Shown piece after piece: positions 33,312-40,557 of a stretch of 48,493 bases of DNA. Made by a program: the position numbers and the translations under genes. Where the stretch lies: positions 1-48,493 of the forward strand of contig MPMX01000032.1 in assembly GCA_002238725.1 (NCBI GenBank), read 5' to 3'. Below the pieces are notes generated by a model. It saw nothing but the letters and a program-made list of their open reading frames with translations, did not search any database and had not been told where the DNA came from. This DNA is from Rhodospirillaceae bacterium bin65. GTDB lineage: Bacteria; Pseudomonadota; Alphaproteobacteria; Bin65. Numbering within the stretch: position 1 is the stretch's first letter; every line of letters begins with the position of its first letter.

Positions 33312-35656
33312 CGTCCGGCCCCCAGGACCATCCGGACACGCCCGCGCCCGCCGAGTTCGCGCCTGACGACCGACAACAGGCGGCCGCCGCGATATCCGCG
33401 CAGGAATTTCCACGCCCGCCGGGCGACGATGACTGCCGCAACGATCGCCACCCCGAGTTTCCACAACGGCGCTTCGGCAGCGTAGAACATCGCGCCGAGG
33501 AACAGGATCGAGGTCAGCACGATAAACGCACTGCTATAAGAAAAGACGCGCACACCCACGCTCTCGGCGACGTAAGCGAATATCCTGTTCCTTACCAGCG
33601 GCAGGGTTCCGATGTAGAGGGCCGCCGCCGCCAGGATGACCCAGAACACCGCAACCAACAGCGATTCGGACGGCTGAAGCTGGCCGATCGTAACGGCGGC
33701 GCCCGATCCCGCGGCCGGCGCCGCCGGAGCAGGCGGCGCGGAGCCGGGGCCGGCGGCGAAATACATCGCGCCGAGCGCGGTGACCGAAAGAACGGCGAGC
33801 GGCAGGATTACGGTGTTGCCGATTCTTTGCTGTACGCGCGGCAGGCTGACGACGAACAGGAGGGCGCCGACCAGAACCGCACAGAGTGCCGGCGTGAACA
33901 GCGTACCGCGGGACGCGGACACTCCCTGGTTCGCATAGACCACAACGATTGCCGCTGCTGCCCCCAAACCGATCGCGAAGAGCAGGGGCACGTTGCCGAT
34001 CCGGCTGCGAACCCCGGTTTGCGCAATCAGGATCAGCAGCGAGGCAAGCAGCACGGTGCCGGCGATGACCAGCGCCACGGCAACTATGGGCGAGGTGAGC
34101 GCGCCGGAAGCCGCCGGATATCCAGCATCCGAACCGTAGGGCCCGACCCATTCGAGCAGGAGGTTTTTCAGGCCGGCCATGCCTGACGACGCCGCTTCGC
34201 CCGCGGCCACGGGCGGGTCCGGCCCGCCATAGAGCGACAGGCCCAGGACAAGCAGGGCCAGCACACCGATGAAAGCGATCAGCGACGCGCTGATGCCGCG
34301 ATAGAGCAGATAGATCAGGAATACGACGACGGCGATGACGATGCCGGCAAAGACGACGGGCGTGCCCTTCGGTGCCGGTGGAGCCGCCTTGGCCTTGCCG
34401 CCGCCCAGCACCGTCAGCCCGGAGCCGCCGGAACCCGAACCCAGCGACTGGATCCCGGAGCCGCTCGAACTACCGGACCCGGAGCCCAGCGACTGGATTC
34501 CCGAGCCGCTCGAACTGCCGGAACCCGAACCCAGGGACTGGATTCCGGAGCCGCCGGACTTCGTCTGGCCGGAGACCTGTGCTGGCGCGGGCGGAGGCTT
34601 CAACTCCTCCTTCGAATATAGGATCACGCCCAGGGCAAGGACGCCGAGCATTGCGAAAAAGGCGAACGGCGATACCCGCGCGACCTGTTGCGGCAGTCTC
34701 GGTAGCGCCAGGGTGAGCAGCAGCGAGATTACAAGGACGGCGCCGTAGGCCGCCTCGGTGACGAAACTCTGCACCCGGCCGAAACTGAAGGTCGAGAGCA
34801 CGTAGGTGATCAGGTAGATGTTCAGGGCGCCGAACAGCGATCCGACGATGCTGCCGCGTCCGCCGGCAAGGCTGGTGCCGCCCAGCACGAGGGCGGTGAC
34901 GGCCATCAGCGTGTAGGTCGTGCCCTGGTTCGGGTCGCCCGAGGCGATCAGGGAGGTGAAGGTCAGCGCCGCCATCGCCGCAAATATCCCGGCGATAACA
35001 TGCGCTCCCAGCCGCACGACGTTGATGCGCACGCCGCTGGCATAGGCGGTGCGCTCGTCCGAGCCCATCAGCCTCAGATGGCCGAAAAACGCGGTCCGGG
35101 TCAGAGCGAACCAGGCCAGGGTTGCAACGACGACGATGGCGAGGACCGGCGACAGGATCTCCGTACCCAAGCCCCAGTGCTGCATCCATTCGGGCACCAC
35201 GCCGCCGGGCCGCCGCAGTATGACCAGATTGAGGCCGACCAGCGCCAGGAAGCCGCTGAGCGCGACGATGATCGGCTGGACCCGCACATAAACGATGATC
35301 AAGCCCATCAGCAGCTGGTAGAGCACGCCGACGGCAATGGCATAGGCGAAGAATTCCACCGGCGTCACGATGATCTTGGCGGCGTAGAGCTGGACCATGC
35401 TGACATTGATGAAACCGATCAGCGGTCCGATAGACAGGTCGACGCTCACCCGGCCCGCCATCGCGATGACGGTGAGCGCGTAGGTCGCCAGAATCAGCGG
35501 CGAGGCGACGATAACGGCGCTACCGATCCCGACGTTGGAAATCAGGTTCGGCGCGCGGAGCGTCGCAATCGTGAGCAGCCCGAACAGCAGCAGGATCGGC
35601 ACCAGCAGATAGGTGTGCGATGGCGACGATGCATGCCTCAGTTCTGCAGCGCTCAT
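33308..35656 (-). CDS. Sugar-type ABC importer permease A with a ~440-residue membrane extension
   Basis: 782 residues. Residues 1-340 are a normal RbsC-type permease (GRVSVDLSIGPLIGFINVSMVQ, GSDERTAYASGVRINVVRL, LVLGGTSLAGGRGSIVGSLFGA). The rest is unusual: one span (about 350-370), a flexible segment with three 15-residue repeats (GSGIQSLGSGSGSSS type), then about nine or ten further hydrophobic segments separated by Pro/Ala/Gly-rich loops, ending in a basic tail. I recognise no known domain in that half. The frame is continuous and shares the operon's composition, so a fusion rather than an error is likely. It overlaps permease B by 4 bases. Confidence 0.85.
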   Translation of the reverse strand: MSAAELRHASSPSHTYLLVPILLLFGLLTIATLRAPNLISNVGIGSAVIVASPLILATYALTVIAMAGRVSVDLSIGPLIGFINVSMVQLYAAKIIVTPVEFFAYAIAVGVLYQLLMGLIIVYVRVQPIIVALSGFLALVGLNLVILRRPGGVVPEWMQHWGLGTEILSPVLAIVVVATLAWFALTRTAFFGHLRLMGSDERTAYASGVRINVVRLGAHVIAGIFAAMAALTFTSLIASGDPNQGTTYTLMAVTALVLGGTSLAGGRGSIVGSLFGALNIYLITYVLSTFSFGRVQSFVTEAAYGAVLVISLLLTLALPRLPQQVARVSPFAFFAMLGVLALGVILYSKEELKPPPAPAQVSGQTKSGGSGIQSLGSGSGSSSGSGIQSLGSGSGSSSGSGIQSLGSGSGGSGLTVLGGGKAKAAPPAPKGTPVVFAGIVIAVVVFLIYLLYRGISASLIAFIGVLALLVLGLSLYGGPDPPVAAGEAASSGMAGLKNLLLEWVGPYGSDAGYPAASGALTSPIVAVALVIAGTVLLASLLILIAQTGVRSRIGNVPLLFAIGLGAAAAIVVVYANQGVSASRGTLFTPALCAVLVGALLFVVSLPRVQQRIGNTVILPLAVLSVTALGAMYFAAGPGSAPPAPAAPAAGSGAAVTIGQLQPSESLLVAVFWVILAAAALYIGTLPLVRNRIFAYVAESVGVRVFSYSSAFIVLTSILFLGAMFYAAEAPLWKLGVAIVAAVIVARRAWKFLRGYRGGRLLSVVRRELGGRGRVRMVLGAGR
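34420..34556 (-). repeat. Three 45-bp coding repeats in permease A
   Basis: Tandem units of 45 bases encode GSGIQSLGSGSGSSS, twice exactly at protein level and a third time with a changed end, followed by GLTVLGGG. The units are close at DNA level too, so they expanded recently or are being homogenised. They form a flexible Gly/Ser linker with a short hydrophobic IQSL in each unit. Confidence 0.8.
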
Positions 35657-35716
35657 GCCGGTGGCCTCACCGGGCGTCGTGGCACGAAGCGAAAGGAATG
35701 TCCGCTTCCGGGATCA

Positions 35717-36076
35717 TCAGTCGAATTCCATCACCTTGATTTTCGGTCCCTTGCCGGCTTCGCTCTGCCGGCCGGCCTCGGCATCCGCGCCGAAATCCCT
35801 GATCTTGATCGCTCTGGCAGCCGGCCGCGACGGCTCGGGCGGCCCGGATTGCCGCGATGGTCCCGATTGCCCGGACGGCGAGTCGTCGTCGAATTCGACG
35901 ATCTTGATGTGGCCAATATCCTGCGCCGTCGCGACGGTCTTGCGACCGTCCTCCCGGTCGTTGTCGAACTCGACGATCTTCATGCCTGTCTTTTCGCCCG
36001 GGCGGCCTGCCGGCGACCGGTCGTCGTCACCATCGAATTCGACGATCTTGATTTCATCACGCCCCATCGCGCTCAT
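35717..36076 (-). CDS. Small acidic protein with five IKIVEFD-like motifs
   Basis: 119 residues, no signal peptide, no membrane span. Five copies of a seven-residue motif occur at 9-15 (IKIVEFD), 32-38 (MKIVEFD), 57-63 (IKIVEFD), 90-96 (IKIRDFG) and 113-119 (IKVMEFD), the last ending the protein exactly. They are separated by polar, Asp/Ser/Pro/Arg-rich linkers of 16-26 residues. The same kind of motif is at the C-terminus of the ATPase encoded just upstream. I recognise no family. The pattern suggests short beta-strand or docking peptides on a disordered chain, for multivalent binding (inference). It is 28 bases after the ATPase and 60 before permease A. ATG at 36067 has AAGGA at better spacing and may be the true start. 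Confidence 0.8.
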   Translation of the reverse strand: MSAMGRDEIKIVEFDGDDDRSPAGRPGEKTGMKIVEFDNDREDGRKTVATAQDIGHIKIVEFDDDSPSGQSGPSRQSGPPEPSRPAARAIKIRDFGADAEAGRQSEAGKGPKIKVMEFD

Positions 36077-36104
36077 CCTTACTCAACTGTTTTCCCCCGG
36101 ACCG

Positions 36105-37907
36105 CTATTCGTCGAAATAAACGACCTTGACCCGGTCGCCCGAAGCCGCTGCGGGGGAACGCTCTGCGTCCACCCCTTCTTCCGACTCCGTCTCGACGAT
36201 CTTGATACGGCCGATCTGCACCTTTGGCTGCCGCTGTTTCCTGTTGGCCTCGAAATCGAAGATCTCGGCGGCAGAATGGATCTCGCCGTCGTCGTGGCGA
36301 TGGCGATGCGCACCGCCGCCCTCGGTCTGGCCGAACATGGCTTCGAGGATCCTGTCCGGATCGATCTCGTCGTCGATGAAGCTGTCGAATATGCTGCCAT
36401 GCCGGAACACGACGACCCGGCCGCACAGTCCGATGAACTCCTCGAGTTCGCTCGACAGGAAGACGATCGAATTCTCGCGCGAGGCATATTCCCGCAGGTG
36501 ATTGTAGAGTTCCCGCTTGGTCTGGACGTCGACGCCGCGCGCCGGATCGTTCAGCACGAGAATGCCCGGCTGCATGGCGAAGGAGCGCCCGATGAGCACC
36601 TTCTGCTGATTGCCGCCGCTAAGCGAGGTGATCAGGTTGGAGCGGTGCCCGATCTTGATCGACAGCCGGTCGACGAACCAGGAGAACACGCTCGCCAGAT
36701 CGGCCCAGTCGATGATTCCGAGCCAGCCTTTCTGGGTTGTCTTGCGATACAGCGGAAAGAGCAGGTTCTCGAAAATACTGAGGTTGGGGAAGATGCCCTC
36801 GCGCTTGCGGTCGCCGGAGACGTAGTAGATCCGGCACGCTTCCGCATCGTCCAGCCCCTCGACCGTGACGAAGGCGCCGGCATCGTCGCGCGCTTCCGGC
36901 AGCCCCTCCAGCGCCGGCTCGACACCGGCCAGGGCACGGACGAATTCGTCCTGTCCCTGGCCGTCTAGGCCGGCCACGCCCAGGATTTCGCCCCGTTTCA
37001 AATCGAATGCGAACCTGTCGCCATCCTCCCACAAGCGCAGGCCGGCGCCCCGCATGACGATCTCGTCGCTGAACGCCTGGTGCGCCTCCTGGCCGTGATG
37101 GGTCTCGGTAAAATCGCGCTCGCCGGTCATCAGCTCGAGCAGGTTTTTCTCGGTGATCTCACCCTTTTCCAGCACACCAACGTCGCGGCCGTCGCGCATG
37201 ACCGTCGCCCGGTCGCTGATGCGGATCAACTCGGCGATCCGGTGGGTCACGATGATGACCGCGCAACCCCTGTCGCGCAACTCGCGCATCTTGGCGAACA
37301 GCCGTTCGGTGGAATCCAGATCGAGCGCGGCGGACGACTCGTCGAGGATCAGAATCCTGGGTTCGGTCAGCAGGGCGCGGCCGATTGTAATCCATTGTTT
37401 CATGCTGAGCGGCAGGCCGCCGACGAGTATGTCGGGGTCGATGTCGACGCCGGTCAGATCCCGCATGAGGGAGCCGGCGGTTTCGTATTTCGCGCGGGAC
37501 GGGCGCGATTTCGACCACAGACCGTCGGCACCGACGAACAGGTTATCGGCGACCGAACATTCGTCCGCGACGAGCACTTCCTGAAAGACGGTGGCGATTT
37601 CGGCGCGGCGCGCTTCGATCGGCGACCTCGGCGTATGGCCGAGCATGGATATCTGGCCGCTGTCGGGGATCTGGACGCCCGACATCACCTTTGCGAGCGT
37701 GCTCTTGCCGCAACCATTGCCGCCCACGATCGCGTGGATTTCGCCCAGACGGGCGCTGAAACTGCATCCGTCCAGCGCCTTGGTGACGCCGAACGCCTTG
37801 TGTACGTCCACAACGGACACGGCATCGCGCGACGAACCCCCGTTCGCCGGTCCGGCGCCGGGGGCGTCACCCGTCGGGCGGTCCATTGGCGACGCTATGC
37901 TGTCCAA
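36105..37907 (-). CDS. Sugar-type ABC importer double ATPase (RbsA-like) with a motif-bearing C-terminal tail
   Basis: 600 residues from TTG at 37907 (ATG at 37886 is an alternative). Two fused nucleotide-binding domains: Walker A VGGNGCGKSTLAK and Walker B ILILDESSAALD in the first; the degenerate A-loop GVAGLDGQGQDEFVRAL, signature LSGGNQQKVLIGRSF and LVLNDPARGVD in the second. In the first domain the signature reads LPLSMKQ, lacking the usual glycine. RbsA proteins end near 500; here about 90 more residues follow, with a His-rich AHRHRHDDGEIH and two motifs like those of the next gene, IKIVETE (568-574) and VKVVYFDE (593-600, the C-terminus). It energises permeases A and B. Confidence 0.9.
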   Translation of the reverse strand: MDSIASPMDRPTGDAPGAGPANGGSSRDAVSVVDVHKAFGVTKALDGCSFSARLGEIHAIVGGNGCGKSTLAKVMSGVQIPDSGQISMLGHTPRSPIEARRAEIATVFQEVLVADECSVADNLFVGADGLWSKSRPSRAKYETAGSLMRDLTGVDIDPDILVGGLPLSMKQWITIGRALLTEPRILILDESSAALDLDSTERLFAKMRELRDRGCAVIIVTHRIAELIRISDRATVMRDGRDVGVLEKGEITEKNLLELMTGERDFTETHHGQEAHQAFSDEIVMRGAGLRLWEDGDRFAFDLKRGEILGVAGLDGQGQDEFVRALAGVEPALEGLPEARDDAGAFVTVEGLDDAEACRIYYVSGDRKREGIFPNLSIFENLLFPLYRKTTQKGWLGIIDWADLASVFSWFVDRLSIKIGHRSNLITSLSGGNQQKVLIGRSFAMQPGILVLNDPARGVDVQTKRELYNHLREYASRENSIVFLSSELEEFIGLCGRVVVFRHGSIFDSFIDDEIDPDRILEAMFGQTEGGGAHRHRHDDGEIHSAAEIFDFEANRKQRQPKVQIGRIKIVETESEEGVDAERSPAAASGDRVKVVYFDE

Positions 37908-37969
37908 TACCCTGTCCTACCGCTCGGCCGGAGCCGCTGTTCCGGCTCCGGCCTGCGATAGTACGGCGT

Positions 37970-39148
37970 CTAGTGCATCGATGCCTTATATTTCTCCGGA
38001 TCGGCAGGGCGCAGGAAGAAGTTGTCCAGGAACTTCTTTCCGCCCCAGGTCTCGATGCCGACATGGGCCCAGAGCTTGTTGTTCTCGTCGCAATCCGTGC
38101 CCATCATCTTCTTGACGTCGTCCTTGCCGAACGGGATCACGTCGACCAGGACCGACTGCAGCTTCGGCCCCTGGCCCTGGAGCGTCCGCATCATGATATT
38201 CCAGATCAACTCGAAATCGTCGCCCGGAGGCCAGACATGATAGGCCGAACTGATATAATCGATGTTCTTGCGCCAGTAGCAGATGGCGCCAAGTTCGCCG
38301 CCGATCGTGACCGGGATCATCTTGCGCCCGGACTGCTGCAGCGCGCGGAGAACACCCATTTCAGCCGCCGACTGTACGACGATGCCATCCAGTTTCCCCG
38401 GGTGGGTGGCAAGCCACTTCTGCACCTCGGCCTGGGCGACCTGGTCGGTCCACATGCCGGCGATGCTGCCGACCACCTTGATGCCAGGATTCGCCGCGAG
38501 GCCGGCCTTGATGCCGCGGTCCTGCGAATCGGAACCGGAGGTTCCCGGAATGCCCTCGACCACCAGAACATTGCCCTTGCCGCCGAGCTCCTTGGCCATC
38601 CAGGTGCCCATGCGATGGCCGGCCAACTGGTAGTTGGACGATGAATTGATCGAATAAGGCGAGGTTAGGTAACCGACGAACGAGAAGGTCGGCACGCCCT
38701 TGTCGAACGCGTATTTCACCGTCGCATTCAGGGCGGTCGGGTTCGAGCAGCACACGATCAGCGCGTCGACACCGCGGTCGACGAGCTGGCGCATCTGTTG
38801 AATCTGCAATGCGTCGTTGAGGTTCGACTGGGTGACGAGGACCTCCTTGAGCAGGCCCAGCTTCTGCCATTTGCCGATCAGCTTCTGGACCAGCCGGTCC
38901 ATGACGCCCGCGCGCCAGGTATTGCCGGCATAGGAACTGGCGTAGCCGATCGTCCACGGCGGCTTTCTCGGCGATTTCCAGTTGCGATACGCACTCGACC
39001 CGATCGGCTGCGACGGGTCCAGCATGTTTTTCGAGTACAGTTTCTCCTGGATGTCCTTCGGCAGCTCGTCCACGCCCTCGGCGATTGCGTGGCCCGGCAG
39101 GAGCAAAAGCGCCCCCAACAGGATGCCCAGCTTGGCCAATCGTCTCAT
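37970..39148 (-). CDS. Periplasmic sugar-type substrate-binding protein (RbsB/Peripla_BP_4-like)
   Basis: 392 residues, longer than RbsB (about 300). Sec signal peptide MRRLAKLGILLGALLLLPGH to AIA. Two-lobe fold: WTIGYASSYAGNTWRAGVMDRLV, DALIVCCSNPTALNATVKYAFDKGVPTFSF, VLVVEGIPGTSGSDSQDRGIKAG, and GKLDGIVVQSAAEMGVLRALQQSG. The ligand is not known; sugars, polyols or lactones are possible. ATG at 39148 has GGGAGGAGA upstream. It is the first gene of the ten-gene operon, facing the divergent regulator across 292 bases containing the tandem operator. Confidence 0.92.
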   Translation of the reverse strand: MRRLAKLGILLGALLLLPGHAIAEGVDELPKDIQEKLYSKNMLDPSQPIGSSAYRNWKSPRKPPWTIGYASSYAGNTWRAGVMDRLVQKLIGKWQKLGLLKEVLVTQSNLNDALQIQQMRQLVDRGVDALIVCCSNPTALNATVKYAFDKGVPTFSFVGYLTSPYSINSSSNYQLAGHRMGTWMAKELGGKGNVLVVEGIPGTSGSDSQDRGIKAGLAANPGIKVVGSIAGMWTDQVAQAEVQKWLATHPGKLDGIVVQSAAEMGVLRALQQSGRKMIPVTIGGELGAICYWRKNIDYISSAYHVWPPGDDFELIWNIMMRTLQGQGPKLQSVLVDVIPFGKDDVKKMMGTDCDENNKLWAHVGIETWGGKKFLDNFFLRPADPEKYKASMH

Positions 39149-39298
39149 CGTCTCCTCCCGATGTGTTTACAGCGGTTTGCCGTTCCAGCCGGAACGGTGC
39201 CTGCGAACGCCGCCGCGCAGCACGGTCGACATGTCGAGACCGCGCGCAATCCCGGGCAACGGCAGACTGGCGCTACACTAGACGGAATTATCTTGAGG

Positions 39299-39325
39299 TG
39301 CAATCGTTTGCAGCAATCGTTTGCA
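39299..39325. promoter_or_regulatory. Two tandem LacI-family operators
   Basis: TGCAATCGTTTGCA at 39299-39312 is repeated as AGCAATCGTTTGCA at 39312-39325, a 13-base period with one shared base. Each is a near-palindrome with the central CG expected of LacI/GalR operators. The site lies between the divergent importer operon and LacI-type regulator and probably binds that regulator, controlling both directions. Confidence 0.8.
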
Positions 39326-39440
39326 TTTTTTTCCGAATGACGGAAAACTACTTGTCGATCGTACCGTCGGCGGCGGCGATCGATATTCGGTCCGCCGGTT
39401 GGAACCGGTTGACGGCGCAATTCGAGGATCCCCGGCACCT

Positions 39441-40520
39441 ATGGAAAAGAAGACCGCCGACAAGCCGGAACCGCCCGGCAAGCGGATCAACGCCAAGCGC
39501 CTGGCCGAGGATCTCGACGTATCGATCTCAACGATTTCGCGCGCATTCAACAAGCAGGCCGTCATCGCGCCCGAGACGCGCAGCAAGGTGCTGGACTACG
39601 CCGACCGGCTCGGTTACCGGCCCAATCCGTATGCCCAGAGCCTGATCACCCAGAAAAGCCGGATCGTCGGCATCATCGTATCCCACCTCGAAAACCCGTT
39701 CTATCCGGAGGCGCTCCGCGGGCTGAGCGAAGCGCTGCGCGAAGCGGGATGGCATGTCATGCTGTTCACGGTGCCGTCCGGCGAAACCCCGGACGATATC
39801 CTGCCGCTCGCCATCAGCTATCAGCCGGAATTCGTCATCGTCATGGCGGTGACGATCTCCTCCCGGGCTCAGGAAGTGGCCGAGCGGGCCGGAACGAAGC
39901 TGATCTATTTCAATCGCCGCGATCCGAATTCCTCGATCTTCTATGTCGTCTGCGACAACGCCCATGGCGGCGGCATGATCGCCGACCATTTTATCGATAC
40001 CGGGTGCCGCCGCCTGGCCTACATTGCCGGCTTCCAGAACGCCTCGACTACGTTGGACCGGTGGCGCGGATTTCGCGACCGGTGCATCGCGCGCGGGTTC
40101 GCGGATGTCTGGCGCGAGGAGGGCTACTCCTTCTCCTACGAGGCCGGTTATCGCGCCGCGATCCGTCTGATGAAGCGGCATCCGCACCCCGATGCGGTCT
40201 TCTGCGCCAGCGATATCATTGCGCTTGGCTGCATCGAGGCGGTGCGCACCGAGTTCGGCCTCCGGGTTCCCGAGGATGTGTCTGTCGCAGGCCTCGACAA
40301 CATAGAAATGGCGGCTTGGCCGTCGCACTCTCTGACAACCTACTCCCAACCGCTCGACAGGATGATCGAAGCGTCGGTGAAGCTCATCGAGGAGATTTCG
40401 ATCGGGGCGGAGAACGAGACGGTCGCCTGGCAAATCAAGGGCGACATCATCGTTCGCAAGTCGACTCGGCCGCCGCCGGGTGGCAAAAGGTCGGAGGTCG
40501 TGCCGGACTCACCGGCGTGA
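39441..40520 (+). CDS. LacI-family transcriptional regulator
   Basis: 359 residues from ATG at 39441; the frame is open further upstream, but the HTH then lies too deep and no better ribosome site is seen. The N-terminal HTH INAKRLAEDLDVSISTISRAFN with the hinge region LGYRPNPYAQSL is followed by a periplasmic-binding-protein-like sensor domain (RIVGIIVSHLENPFYPEALRGL, DAVFCASDIIALGCIEA, VAGLDNIEMAAWPSHSLTT). It likely binds the tandem operator 116-142 bases upstream and represses both the importer/rhodopsin operon and its own transcript with the symporter. The effector may be the importer ligand. Confidence 0.93.
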   Translation: MEKKTADKPEPPGKRINAKRLAEDLDVSISTISRAFNKQAVIAPETRSKVLDYADRLGYRPNPYAQSLITQKSRIVGIIVSHLENPFYPEALRGLSEALREAGWHVMLFTVPSGETPDDILPLAISYQPEFVIVMAVTISSRAQEVAERAGTKLIYFNRRDPNSSIFYVVCDNAHGGGMIADHFIDTGCRRLAYIAGFQNASTTLDRWRGFRDRCIARGFADVWREEGYSFSYEAGYRAAIRLMKRHPHPDAVFCASDIIALGCIEAVRTEFGLRVPEDVSVAGLDNIEMAAWPSHSLTTYSQPLDRMIEASVKLIEEISIGAENETVAWQIKGDIIVRKSTRPPPGGKRSEVVPDSPA

Positions 40521-40557
40521 TCGGGACCGCGGGCGCCGCTGGAACGAGGGCAGATCG

